Positions 52,622-64,000 of a stretch of 64,000 nt of DNA are shown in pieces (within the stretch, counting starts at the first letter, position 1; each line of letters starts with the position of its first letter). The stretch comes from Geoalkalibacter sp. (GTDB taxonomy: Bacteria; Desulfobacterota; Desulfuromonadia; Desulfuromonadales; Geoalkalibacteraceae). The notes below the pieces were generated by a model, which saw only the letters and a list, made by a program, of their open reading frames with translations, ran no database searches and had not been told where the DNA came from. A program made the position numbers and the translations under genes. The stretch is taken from positions 1 to 64,000 of the forward strand of contig NZ_JAUWAV010000015.1 in the NCBI RefSeq assembly GCF_030605225.1, given 5' to 3'.

Positions 52622-53074
52622 ATGAGCGAATATCGGCTGGAAAAGATCGAACGGGAGGTCGTCCTGTTTCTGGTGGACGGGCTGGTGCTGGAGGGCGTGG
52701 TGTTCGTCAGCGCCTTCGCCTATGGCCATAGCGGCGCTCAAACCCTGCTGGAGTTGCTGCGGGAAATGGAGCGTTTTCTGCCCTTTCGCGACCGCGCGGG
52801 CACCTTTCGCCTGATCAACCGCGAGGCCATCAGCCATGTGCGCCATGTGCCCGAGGATTATGTGGAGCCCGCGCCACTCGGGGCTCGGGCGAAGGCTCGC
52901 CTGTTCTTTTTCGGCGGCGAAACCCTGGAGGGTTCGGTTATCCTTGAAATGCCCGAAGACAAGTGCCGCATCAAGGATTTTCTCAACGTCGCTCCGGCGT
53001 TTTTTCCCCTGGATGCCGGCAGCGCTCACTACGTCGTCAATTCCCGCCAGATCCATCAGGTGGTTCCCCTCTGA
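52622..53074 (+). CDS. Hypothetical protein with an internal tandem duplication
   Basis: A 150-residue protein of unknown function. Two similar halves of about 60-65 residues: VVLFLVDGLVLEGVVFVSAF..ERFLPFRDRAGTFRLINREAISHV and ARLFFFGGETLEGSVILEM..PAFFPLDAGSAHYVVNSRQIHQV. Each is a beta-rich small module with a DG/GE turn and a FFPL/FLPF motif. No signal peptide, no transmembrane helix. Followed by a terminator. Confidence 0.75.
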   Translation: MSEYRLEKIEREVVLFLVDGLVLEGVVFVSAFAYGHSGAQTLLELLREMERFLPFRDRAGTFRLINREAISHVRHVPEDYVEPAPLGARAKARLFFFGGETLEGSVILEMPEDKCRIKDFLNVAPAFFPLDAGSAHYVVNSRQIHQVVPL

Positions 53075-53080
53075 CGAAAA

Positions 53081-53106
53081 AAGGCAGGCCGTTGCGGGCC
53101 TGCCTT
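53081..53106. terminator. Terminator between the duplicated-domain gene and PEGA lipoprotein
   Basis: Stem AAGGCAGGCC (53081-53090) with GGCCTGCCTT (53097-53106), 6-base loop, flanked by an A-run on the left. It separates two convergent genes. Confidence 0.8.
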
Positions 53107-53132
53107 AAACCAAGTTGCGCTGCGAAGTCTGT

Positions 53133-53537
53133 CTAGAAGTGCGACAGATCGGCCGTTTCGCTTCCGGCGGTAAGGGTCGCGCCGTCTTCCTTCATGACGA
53201 TTTCGTAGGAATCCTTGAATTTCTTGGTGAACAGCGTGCCCAGCCACAGCGGGCTCCACACCACGCCCGCCGCCAGCCATTTCTTGCGCTCGCGTGAATC
53301 CACCTCGTCGGTCTTCAGCTGATAATGGATCTCCTCGTAGCCGGCTTTCTCCAGCGTCACATCCAGGCGCTGTCCGGCGCTGAGGCTGTAGTCGAGGGTG
53401 CAGGGCGTCACCCCGATTTGCCGTCCGTCGACAAAGACGGTGGCGCCCGCCGGTTCGGAGATGAACAGCGCCTGTTGCTTGGCGCAGGCCGAGGTGAACA
53501 GGGCCAGAAGCAAAATCGCCGTCACTTTCTTGAACAT
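53133..53537 (-). CDS. PEGA-domain lipoprotein
   Basis: A 134-residue exported lipoprotein: MFKKVTAILLLALFTSAC signal. A PEGA domain follows (LFISEPAGATVFVDGRQIGVTPCTLDYSLSAG..VTLEKAGYEE), a surface beta-sandwich often found in S-layer or receptor-linked proteins. A hydrophobic patch VVWSPLWLGTLF comes near the C-terminus. Function unknown; likely outer-membrane or envelope. Confidence 0.85.
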   Translation of the reverse strand: MFKKVTAILLLALFTSACAKQQALFISEPAGATVFVDGRQIGVTPCTLDYSLSAGQRLDVTLEKAGYEEIHYQLKTDEVDSRERKKWLAAGVVWSPLWLGTLFTKKFKDSYEIVMKEDGATLTAGSETADLSHF

Positions 53538-53856
53538 GCCGAACCTCGAATGCTGAGGGTGAACAGGGCGGAAGTCTCGGAGGCGCCCGGCCGCGGCCGG
53601 TTGGGACTCACATAAAAAGCATAAACCATGCCTTTTTTCGTGTAGTCCGCCCGCCAGGTTGGCGCAACGGGCGTGCCGCCTGTGGGATGACGAGAGATTT
53701 CCGAGGGTTGGCGGTGAAAAGAAAAGTTGCGCGGAAACGGCGGCTTGGCCGCCGATGGGGGCGCGGGTGACAAAAACCGGACAGCAGGCCCCGTCGGGCT
53801 GGTGAATTCGCCACACCGCCGGACAACCTTTGTAGTGTCCGTGCCACAGTGGGCGG
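53538..53856. other. Intergenic stretch without a recognised gene
   Basis: A 319-base interval between the PEGA lipoprotein start and the uvrA end. Open frames cross it but show no recognisable product and no ribosome site at their starts. It contains no clear terminator for uvrA. The PEGA gene promoter should lie near 53545-53620. Confidence 0.4.
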
Positions 53857-56708
<2,852 letters not shown>

Positions 56709-56712
<4 letters not shown>

Positions 56713-58112
56713 GGGGCAGAGGCGATGAGCGTTTTGCCGCAGGCGATCAGCTCCTCGGCCAGGGCGGCCTCGGGCGCCTCGGCGTAAAGGCGAAGCAGGG
56801 GCTCGGTGCCCGAGACGCGCAGCAGCAGCCAGGCATCGCCGTCGAGCAGCCACTTGACGCCGTCGACACGGTTGACGGCGAGAACGCGCAGGCCCCCCAG
56901 GCGGTGCGGAGCAAGGGCGGCGATGCGGCGCTGCATGTCGGCGCAGTGCATGACGGGCAGACTCAGGCAGCTCTGGCGGTAGTGCAGGGGGCCGAAGCGC
57001 GATTGCAGATCCTCGCGCAGGGCGCTCAGGGTACACCCGGCCGCGCCCAGGGCTTCGAGCAGCAGCAGCGCGGCGAGCTGGGCGTCGCGGTCGGGCAGAT
57101 GGCGGGGGATGCCCGGTGCGCCGCTTTCCTCGCCGGCCATGAGCACGTCGTCATCGAGAATCGCCTGACAGGCATGCTTGAACCCGATGGCGGTCTCGCT
57201 CAGGGGCAGCCCGTGGGCGCGGCAGATGCGATCGATCAGGTGAGTGGTGGAGACGGATTTGATCACGCGCCCGCGTCCCCCGCGCGCCTCGACCAGATGG
57301 CGCAGCAGCAGGGGAAAGAGCATCTGCGGACCGCAGTAACCGCCGGTTTCGTCGATAGCGGCGAGCCGATCGCCGTCACCGTCGACGGCCAGGCCGAGGG
57401 TCGCTTCACCGCGCTGCACGAGGCCGCGGAGCAAGCCGAGATGCTCGACGCTGGGGTTGGGGGCGTGGCCGTCGAAGGCGGGGTTCTCGTCGCCGCGCAG
57501 TTCCAGGGCCTGATAACCCAGCTCGTTGAGCAGCGGCGCGAGAATGCCGGCGGCGGCGCCGTGCATGACGTCGAGGGTCAGGCGCTGGCGCGCGCGCCGC
57601 AGATTCAGCGGGTCAAGGCACTGCTCGAGGTGGCGACGATAGCCGCTCAGGCCGTCGAAGAGGCGGATGCGGCCGCATGGCCGCGCGGCAAGCGTCTCGA
57701 CGGGCTTCTGGAGCAGGCGTTCGATGCGTGCCGTCACCGCCGGGCGGGCGCTGCCGCCGAACTGCTCCTTGAGCTTGAGGCCGCTGTATTGGGGCGGGTT
57801 GTGCGAGGCGGTGACGATGATGCCGGCGGCGGCGTTTTGGTCGCGCACCGCCCAGGATACCGCAGGGCTGGGCAGGAAGCGATCCGCCAGGCAGACCTCA
57901 TAGCCGCGCGCGGCGGCGGTTTGCGCCACTTCGCGGGCGAAGGCCTCGGACTGGAAGCGCCGATCATAGCCGACCACCAGGGCACGCCCACTCAGGTGTT
58001 CCTCGTCGAGATAGCTCAGGATCGCCCGGGTGACCTCGGAAACCCGGGCGAAGGTGAAATCGCGCGCGATGACGCCGCGCCAGCCGTCGGTGCCGAAATG
58101 CGGACCGCTCAT
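56709..58112 (-). CDS. Phosphohexomutase (phosphoglucomutase/phosphomannomutase family)
   Basis: A 467-residue alpha-D-phosphohexomutase. In order: substrate and phosphoserine motif [11 protein letters not shown], metal-binding DGDGDR near residue 240, sugar-binding GEESGAPG and phosphate-binding [11 protein letters not shown]. Catalyses 1- to 6-phosphate transfer on glucose or mannose. Start at 58112 ([13 protein letters not shown]) is favoured by GGAG 8 bases upstream and the ATGA overlap with pdxA. Confidence 0.92.
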
Positions 58113-59113
58113 GGCCGGCACTCCGCCATCTTTTCCGCCAGGCGCACGGCGGCGACCAGGCTGGCGTAGCCGGCGCGGCCGCTTCCGGCGAGGTCGTAGG
58201 CGGTGCCGTGATCGACGGAGGTGCGCACGATGGGCAGGCCCAGGGTGAGGTTGACGGCATCCTCGAAGTGCAAGAGCTTCAAGGGAATCAGGCCCTGGTC
58301 GTGGTACATGCAGATCACCGCGTCATGGCTGCCCTGCACGGCGAAGTAAAAGAGCGTGTCGGCGCTGTGCGGCCCGTCGGCGGAGATGCCCTCGGCTTGG
58401 GCGGCGGCGATGGCCGGGGCGATAAGGCGTTGCTCTTCATCGCCGAACAGACCCTGTTCACCGGCATGGGGATTGAGGGCGAGCACCGCGAGGCGCGGGC
58501 GAGGCAGGCCGAAATAGCGTTGCAGGTCGCCATGGGTGATGCGCAGGGTGCGCAGAATGGCTTCGCTGGTGAGCACGCAAGGCACCTCGCGCAGGGCCAG
58601 GTGGGTGGTGACCAGCGCCACCCGCAGGCGCGCGCCGGCCAGCATCATGACCACCTGATCAACCCCGCAGCGCGCCGCGAGCAGTTCGGTATGGCCGGGG
58701 AAATCACATCCGGCGGCGTGAATCGCCGCCTTGTTGATGGGCGCGGTGATCATTCCGGCGGCCTCTCCGGTCAGGCAGCGGGCGCACGCCCACTCGATGT
58801 AGTCGAGCATGGCGCGACCGCAGGCGGCATCCGGCGCGCCGTGGCGTAGGCGCGCGGCATCGAGCCGGGAGAGAGCCGCAACGCCCAGCTCACGCCCGCC
58901 CAGGCGCAAACGGTGGCTCGCCAGACCGTCTCCGGCCGTGACCTCGCAGGAGCGGCCGAACACCCGGGCGGCGCGTTGCAGCACCCCGAGGTCGCCGCAG
59001 ACCACCAGGGGACGAGTCAAGTCCGCGAAGGCCCCGTCGAGCAAAGCCTTGATGATGATTTCCGGGCCGACTCCGGTGGGATCGCCCTGGGTGATGAGCA
59101 GGGGTCGCGTCAT
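58109..59113 (-). CDS. pdxA: 4-hydroxythreonine-4-phosphate dehydrogenase
   Basis: A 334-residue PdxA of pyridoxal phosphate synthesis, oxidising 4-phosphohydroxy-threonine before condensation by PdxJ. Features: GDPTGVGPEII at the N-terminus, FPGHTELLA near residue 140, and MYHDQGLIPLKLL near residue 270 (metal-binding His). Start at 59113, GGAG 5 bases upstream; a longer frame upstream is not used. Confidence 0.95.
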   Translation of the reverse strand: MTRPLLITQGDPTGVGPEIIIKALLDGAFADLTRPLVVCGDLGVLQRAARVFGRSCEVTAGDGLASHRLRLGGRELGVAALSRLDAARLRHGAPDAACGRAMLDYIEWACARCLTGEAAGMITAPINKAAIHAAGCDFPGHTELLAARCGVDQVVMMLAGARLRVALVTTHLALREVPCVLTSEAILRTLRITHGDLQRYFGLPRPRLAVLALNPHAGEQGLFGDEEQRLIAPAIAAAQAEGISADGPHSADTLFYFAVQGSHDAVICMYHDQGLIPLKLLHFEDAVNLTLGLPIVRTSVDHGTAYDLAGSGRAGYASLVAAVRLAEKMAECRP

Positions 59114-59144
59114 GGCGCTCCGCCGGGACCTAAGGGGCAGGTGC

Positions 59145-60107
59145 TCAGATGCGGATGTCGATGAAGGCATCCTTTTTCAGCCCGGCGCTCCACTCGCGAA
59201 AGCGCGTCTCGCGCTGTTGCTCGAGCAACTGCTGGCGGATGTCCTCCTTGACCGTGTCGAACTGGCGGATGGGGCCGGGATTGCGCGACTCGAGCTTGAG
59301 GATGTAGAAGCCTTCCGGGTTTTCGATGAGATCGGTGATCTGGCCGTCTTCCAGGCCGGCGATGGCGCGGGCGAAGGAACTGCTCAGTTCCTCCTCGGTG
59401 AAGGTGCCGAGATTGCCGCCCTGCACGCCGGGGTCGGTGGCGTAGATGAACAGGGTCGAGTAGAAGTCGTCGCCCTGGCGCAGCAGGGCCAGGGCCTCGC
59501 GCGCCCGCTCGCGCAGGGCTTGCACCTGGGTGTTGGTCAGCTTCGCATCGGAGGGGATGGCAAACACCATATAGGAAAGGGTGACCGTCGGATCGCCGCG
59601 ATATTCGTCGATGTGGTCGCGGAAATAGTCGCGCACGTCCTGGGTGCTGACCTCGACCTTGCTCTGCACCTCGTGGCCGATGAGCTTGAAGCGCAGGATC
59701 TGCCGGCGCAGGCGTTCGCGGTAATCCTCAAAGCTCAGGCCCTGGGCGCTCACCGCCTGTTGCAGCTGCTCGCGACTGATCTGGTTCTGGCGCAGCACGT
59801 CGGCGATGGCCTCGTCGAGCTCGGCGTCGCTCACCGCCAGGCCGAGATTGCGCACGCGCTGCATGACCAGGGCCTCCTCGATGAGGCGATCGAGCACCTC
59901 GCGGCGCAGCTTGGTGTACTCGGCGGCCGGCAGATTGCGGCCGCGCGCCTCGGTGGCCAGCAGGGTTGCGAGTTCCTTTTCGAGCTGATAGGTGGTGATG
60001 ATGTCTTCGTTGACCACCGCGGCGATCTTGCTGAGCACCTGGGCCGCGCCGGCCGGCGCGGCGCCCAGCAGCAGGATGATGAGCAGCAGGCGCAGAATCG
60101 TTTTCAT
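59145..60107 (-). CDS. SurA-like periplasmic peptidyl-prolyl isomerase
   Basis: A 320-residue exported chaperone. Signal MKTILRLLLIILLLGAAPAGA is followed by a SurA N-terminal domain (VVNEDIITTYQLEKEL, then LIEEALVMQRVRNLGL) and one parvulin domain (about residues 160-265) with GGNLGTFTEEEL. It should aid outer-membrane protein folding. Two ATGs (60116 and 60107) are in frame; neither has a strong ribosome site. Confidence 0.88.
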   Translation of the reverse strand: MKTILRLLLIILLLGAAPAGAAQVLSKIAAVVNEDIITTYQLEKELATLLATEARGRNLPAAEYTKLRREVLDRLIEEALVMQRVRNLGLAVSDAELDEAIADVLRQNQISREQLQQAVSAQGLSFEDYRERLRRQILRFKLIGHEVQSKVEVSTQDVRDYFRDHIDEYRGDPTVTLSYMVFAIPSDAKLTNTQVQALRERAREALALLRQGDDFYSTLFIYATDPGVQGGNLGTFTEEELSSSFARAIAGLEDGQITDLIENPEGFYILKLESRNPGPIRQFDTVKEDIRQQLLEQQRETRFREWSAGLKKDAFIDIRI

Positions 60108-60190
60108 AGGGATCATCCGTTGCGAATTAGGGAAAAACGTTGGAATTCACTCCGTCGGGAAGGGCGGCGCGGGCCGCGTTCCCCGCTTTT

Positions 60191-61120
60191 CTAGAGCAGT
60201 TGCCAGTTGACGTCGATGCGCGCCTTGGCCCCCAGCTCCATGAGCCAGTCCTGGTAGGCCCGCTCCTCCTCGGCGCGGCGCAGCAGCGCCTCGATTTCGG
60301 CGGCGGCTTCGGCCTGGGAGAGGCTGCGGGCTTCGCGCCGGTCCTCGACCAGAAAGATATGGAACCCGTAATCGCTCTTCACCAGATCGCTGAGCTCGCC
60401 GACGGGCAGGTTGAACACGACGGCGTCGAACTCGGGCGGCATTTCCCCTCGGGGAAAGTAGCCCAGGTCGCCGCCGTTCTCGGCGTCCGGCGAAAGGGAG
60501 AACAACTCGGCCATCTCGGCAAAGGACGCCCCCTTGCGCAATTGGGCGAGAACCTCGCGGCCCTGGTCCTCGCTGTCGAGGACGATCTGGCGCGCGCGCA
60601 CCTGGGCGGGACGGTCGAACTCGTCGCGATGGGCCTGGTAGTAGGCGCTGATCTGCTCCTCGGAAATCTCGATGGAGGCATAGACCGCCTGGTTCAGGAC
60701 TTTTTCCATGAGCAGGCGCTCCGCGAGCTCGGCGCGCCACTGGGCAAGGCTGATGCCCTGGGCCTGGAGAAGTTTGTCGAATTCATCGTCGGGGTAATCG
60801 CGGCGGTACTCGGCAAGGGCCGCTTCGACTTCCTCGGGGCTGACGGTCAGTTCCAGGCGGCGCGCCTCGGCCAGGGTCAGCTCGCGGTCGATGACCTGGC
60901 GCAGAAAGGCGCGTTTGAGCTCGTCTTTTTCGTCCTGACCGAGGGTGTTGTCGAGGGGCAGGGTTTGCTCGAAGCGGCGGTTGAACTCATCGAGGGTGAT
61001 GCTGAGCCCGTTGATCTGGAGCAGTACCGGCGCCGATGCGGCATCGGGTGAGCGTTCGCGGCAACCCGCAGCGCCCGCCAGTAGGGTCAGCGCGGCAAGC
61101 AGGGCAAGAAGCCGGGACAT
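60191..61120 (-). CDS. Peptidyl-prolyl isomerase lipoprotein (PpiC/PrsA type)
   Basis: A 309-residue lipoprotein with lipobox-type signal MSRLLALLAALTLLAGAAGC. SurA_N-like region (INGLSITLDEFNRRFEQTLP, LKRAFLRQVIDRELT) and a parvulin domain (about 175-270) with GGDLGYFPRGEMPPEFD and GFHIFLVEDRR. Likely assists folding of exported proteins. A second ATG at 61144 is possible. Mfd precedes it. Confidence 0.88.
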   Translation of the reverse strand: MSRLLALLAALTLLAGAAGCRERSPDAASAPVLLQINGLSITLDEFNRRFEQTLPLDNTLGQDEKDELKRAFLRQVIDRELTLAEARRLELTVSPEEVEAALAEYRRDYPDDEFDKLLQAQGISLAQWRAELAERLLMEKVLNQAVYASIEISEEQISAYYQAHRDEFDRPAQVRARQIVLDSEDQGREVLAQLRKGASFAEMAELFSLSPDAENGGDLGYFPRGEMPPEFDAVVFNLPVGELSDLVKSDYGFHIFLVEDRREARSLSQAEAAAEIEALLRRAEEERAYQDWLMELGAKARIDVNWQLL

Positions 61121-61164
61121 CTGGGAAAGGGGCCCCTTGTTCATCGACATGAAAAAGCACGCTA

Positions 61165-63999
61165 TCATAGCTGACAAAACCCTTGCAATTCTTTTTTGGC
61201 GACGTCCAGGACCTCTTCCCGCGCCATGCGGCCGAGGTCGATGCTCAGGCGATAATCGGGGGTGAACCGGTAGTTGCCGCCGGGTTTCTGCAGACAGGCG
61301 AGGATCTTTTCCGGGGGCACCGGCGTGGTGGCCTGAAAGCCGAGCAGCAGGTGGCGCCCGGTGTATTCGGCCGACTCGACGCGCAGCCGCTTCATCAGCA
61401 CGCGCAGCTTCATCACCTCGAGCAGCAGCTGCGCGGGGGCGGGCAGTTCGCCGTAGCGGTCGCGCAGCTCGTCGGCCACGGCGTAGAGGGTTTCGTCGTC
61501 CTCGGCGGCGGCGAGTTTTTTGTAGAACACCAGGCGCTGGTTGGGATCGGGCATGTACTTTTCCGGGAGAAAGGCACTTAAGCCCAGTCGGATGTCGGGA
61601 TCGATCTTTTCCTCGCGCGCCTGTCCCTGCAATTCGGCGATGGTTTCCTCGAGCAGCTCGGTGTACATCTCAAAGCCGATGGCGGCGATCTGTCCCGACT
61701 GGTTGGCGCCGAGCAGGTCGCCGGCGCCGCGCAGCTCCAGGTCGTGGCTGGCGATGCGGAAACCGGCGCCCAGATCGGAGAGTTCCTGCAGGATGCGCAG
61801 GCGCTCGCGCGCCTCGCGGGTCAGGGTGGCCTCGCCGGGAATCAGCAGATAGGCGTAGGCGCGGTGTCGCGAGCGTCCCACGCGGCCGCGCAGCTGGTAG
61901 AGCTGGGCCAGCCCGAAGCAGTCGGCGCGATTGATGAGGATGGTGTTGGCGCGCGGTATGTCGAGACCGTTTTCGATAATGGTGCTGCATACCAGCACGT
62001 TGCTCTTGCCTTCGATGAAGCCGATCATCACCTCTTCGAGCTGCTTTTCGCTCATCTGGCCGTGGCCGACGGCGACCTTGGCCTCAGGCACCAGGGTCTG
62101 CACGAATTCAGCCATGGCGTCGATGTTCTGCACGCGGTTGTGCACGAAGAACACCTGGCCGCCGCGGCGCAGCTCGCGCAGGATGGCGTCGCGGATCACA
62201 TCGTCGTCGAAGCGCGTGACATAGGTGCGCACCGCCAGGCGATCCACCGGCGGGGTGTCGATCACCGAGAGATCGCGCAGCCCGGCAAGGCTCATGTGCA
62301 AGGTGCGCGGGATGGGGGTGGCGGTGAGGGTCAGCACGTCGACCGCGGCGCGCAGCTTCTTGAGCTTTTCCTTGTGGCTGACGCCGAAGCGCTGCTCCTC
62401 GTCGATGATCAGCAGACCCAGATCCTTGAATTTAACGTCGCGCTGGATGAGGCGGTGGGTGCCGATGAGGATGTCGACCTTGCCCGCGGCCGCGCGCTCG
62501 AGCACCTCGCGCACCTCGGCGGGGCTGCGAAAGCGCGACACCATCTCCACCGTCATGGGGTAATCGGCGAGCCGTTCGCGAAAGGTCTGCCAGTGCTGGC
62601 GGGCAAGCACCGTGGTGGGTACCAGCAGCGCCACCTGCTTGCCGTCCTCCACGGCCTTGAAGGCGGCGCGGATCGCCACCTCGGTCTTGCCGTAGCCGAC
62701 ATCGCCGCAGACGATGCGATCCATGGGCCGCTCCTTCGCCATATCGGCGAGCACTTCGTCGATGGCCTGCTGCTGGTCGGGGGTTTCCTCGTAGGGAAAG
62801 GCCGCCTCGAATTCGCGGTAGAGGCGGTCGGGGGGCGAGAACGCAAAGGCGTCGGCCATCTCGCGCCGCGCGTAGATCCGCAGCAGCTCGCGCGCCAATT
62901 CCTCGGCGGCGGCGCGCGCCCGCAGGCGCGCCTTCTCCCAGCCCTGGCCGCCCATCTTGTCGAGGCGCGGCGCATGACCTTCGGCGGCCACATATTTTTG
63001 CACCTTCTCGATGCGGTCGACGGGCAGGTAGAGCTTGTCGCCGCCTGAGTATTCGAGATGCAGGAAATCGCCCTCGATCTGGTTGAGCTCCAGATGGCGC
63101 AGGCCGCGGTAGATGCCGATGCCGTGGTCGGCGTGCACGATGAAGTCACCCTCGCGCAGCTCGGCGAGGGTCGAGAGCATGGCGCGGGCGCGTGCTTCGC
63201 TACGGCCCCGGCGGCGCACGCGCGGGCCGAACACCTCTTCCTCGGTGACCACGGCGAGGCGTTCCTCGGGCAGGCGCAGGCCGGCGGAGAGTTCTCCGAG
63301 CAGGATCCGTGCTTCACCGGCCCGCGCGGCGGCAAAACCCGCGCCAGGGTCGAAGGGCAGGGTGAGGCCGTGGTCGGCGAGCAGGTCGCGCAGGCGCTCG
63401 GCCTGGCCGCGCTGGTGGCAGACCAGCAGCACCTTCCACCCCAGCCGATCCCATTCGGTCAGTCGCGCGACCAGGGGCTGGAGGCCGGCGCCGTCCTGGC
63501 GCAGGGCGGCGCGCAAATCGCCGTTGCCGAAGGACTGGAAGCAGCAGCGCGGGCGATCCTCCTCCAGACGATAAAGCTGCAGGCTGCAAAAATCCAGGCG
63601 CGGCCGGCCGCGCAGCTGGTTTTCCAGATCGGCGGCGCTGAGGTAGAGGGCCTCGCGGGGGGGATAGGGTTCGGCCTTGGCGGCGGCGCGCGACGCGCCG
63701 GTGAGCGTTTCGGCGGCGAACAGGTCGGCCTCCTGCTCCACCGCGGCCGGATCGATGAGCACCCAGCGACCCTCGCCGGCATAGTCGAAGAAGGTTTCCA
63801 GCCCCGGATAGTTGAAGGGCAGCAGAAAGTGGCTGCCCGGCGGCAGCAGGCCCTCGCGCAGGGTCTCCAGCATCTGCTCGCGGCGCGGGCGGGGGATGTC
63901 GAGGGCGTCGCAGCGTTCCTTGAAGTTGCGCGCGAAGGTGTCCCAGTGGCGGCCGGCGAGCACCAACTCGCGCGCGGGCAGCACGCTGAGCTCGGCGAT
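61165..63999 (-). CDS. mfd: Transcription-repair coupling factor Mfd, 5' end cut by window
   Basis: The frame is open to the right edge, so the N-terminal end (about 200 residues of the usual 1,100-1,170) is missing. Visible: the CarD-like RNA-polymerase interacting domain (DFIVHADHGIGIYRGL and DKLYLPVDRIEKV), SF2 helicase motifs GDVGYGKTEVAIRAAF and DEEQRFGV, and the C-terminal TRCF domain. It removes stalled RNA polymerase and recruits UvrA, whose gene lies at the end of the same leftward gene string. Confidence 0.95.
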   Translation of the reverse strand: MAELSVLPARELVLAGRHWDTFARNFKERCDALDIPRPRREQMLETLREGLLPPGSHFLLPFNYPGLETFFDYAGEGRWVLIDPAAVEQEADLFAAETLTGASRAAAKAEPYPPREALYLSAADLENQLRGRPRLDFCSLQLYRLEEDRPRCCFQSFGNGDLRAALRQDGAGLQPLVARLTEWDRLGWKVLLVCHQRGQAERLRDLLADHGLTLPFDPGAGFAAARAGEARILLGELSAGLRLPEERLAVVTEEEVFGPRVRRRGRSEARARAMLSTLAELREGDFIVHADHGIGIYRGLRHLELNQIEGDFLHLEYSGGDKLYLPVDRIEKVQKYVAAEGHAPRLDKMGGQGWEKARLRARAAAEELARELLRIYARREMADAFAFSPPDRLYREFEAAFPYEETPDQQQAIDEVLADMAKERPMDRIVCGDVGYGKTEVAIRAAFKAVEDGKQVALLVPTTVLARQHWQTFRERLADYPMTVEMVSRFRSPAEVREVLERAAAGKVDILIGTHRLIQRDVKFKDLGLLIIDEEQRFGVSHKEKLKKLRAAVDVLTLTATPIPRTLHMSLAGLRDLSVIDTPPVDRLAVRTYVTRFDDDVIRDAILRELRRGGQVFFVHNRVQNIDAMAEFVQTLVPEAKVAVGHGQMSEKQLEEVMIGFIEGKSNVLVCSTIIENGLDIPRANTILINRADCFGLAQLYQLRGRVGRSRHRAYAYLLIPGEATLTREARERLRILQELSDLGAGFRIASHDLELRGAGDLLGANQSGQIAAIGFEMYTELLEETIAELQGQAREEKIDPDIRLGLSAFLPEKYMPDPNQRLVFYKKLAAAEDDETLYAVADELRDRYGELPAPAQLLLEVMKLRVLMKRLRVESAEYTGRHLLLGFQATTPVPPEKILACLQKPGGNYRFTPDYRLSIDLGRMAREEVLDVAKKELQGFCQL

Positions 64000-64000
64000 G

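Noticed and set aside
53522-53773. Reverse 83-codon frame in the gap before uvrA
   Set aside because: No similarity to known proteins, no ribosome site and proline/arginine-rich composition typical of chance frames.

Overview
This window is a dense, GC-rich bacterial chromosome segment. Gene content and order suggest a Desulfuromonadales/Geobacter-like anaerobe: a membrane-bound NiFe uptake hydrogenase with cytochromes, rubrerythrin and ferritin-like proteins, a TRAP organic-acid transporter, CheC/CheD chemotaxis and a four-helix-bundle suffix protein. This placement is inference from gene content; there is no rRNA in the window. About 62 protein genes are supported, with no tRNA, rRNA, CRISPR or IS transposase.

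Layout. 1-3.3 kb: end of a hydrogenase operon (large subunit cut by the left edge, cytochrome b, maturation protease, c-type cytochrome lipoprotein). 3.4-7.2 kb: divergent GTP- and ATP-dependent PEP carboxykinases. 7.3-8 kb: RelE/HigB-HigA-type toxin-antitoxin pair. 8-14.4 kb: NlpC/P60 lipoprotein, methyltransferase, NRDE protein, lon and thiL. 14.5-20.6 kb: chemotaxis operon cheR-mcp-cheW-cheY-cheA-cheC-cheD, without cheB. 20.7-25.3 kb: LolA-like protein, YajQ, RimO, then an ApbE, NusG-II and Gx-transporter set. 25.3-28.9 kb: a heterodimeric ABC exporter. 28.9-29.6 kb: a four-helix-bundle gene bracketed by hairpin-forming repeats. 29.6-42.4 kb: housekeeping genes (Hsp33, nucleotidyltransferase, M20 peptidase, GNAT, DUF445, U32, a DsbC-like protein, RadC, a ferritin-family protein, dodecin, TcdA, TatD). 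42.5-49.3 kb: a second chemoreceptor, a DUF2892 protein, and a TRAP operon with tandem binding proteins, a UspA protein and a tiny membrane protein. 49.3-53.5 kb: cardiolipin synthase, zinc ribbon, rubrerythrin, ferritin-like protein, a duplicated-domain hypothetical and a PEGA lipoprotein. 53.9-64 kb: a leftward operon mfd-ppiC-surA-like-pdxA-phosphohexomutase-uvrA, with mfd cut by the right edge.

Two themes stand out. First, a palindromic repeat family with GTAGGGGCG...CGCCCCTAC ends recurs at least six times. In three convergent gene pairs its two ends supply the TAG stop codons of both flanking genes. Twice it lies inside a coding region without breaking the frame: in the leader of the hydrogenase cytochrome and inside UvrA. 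Second, the 29-codon membrane protein after the TRAP operon ends in a TGA. Its frame continues for 19 codons into a UxxxxC motif and a lysine-rich tail, with a GGG-loop hairpin just after the TGA, so it may be a very small selenoprotein. The four-helix-bundle gene with its two hairpin flanks looks like a compact inserted unit and is the other candidate for an undescribed element.
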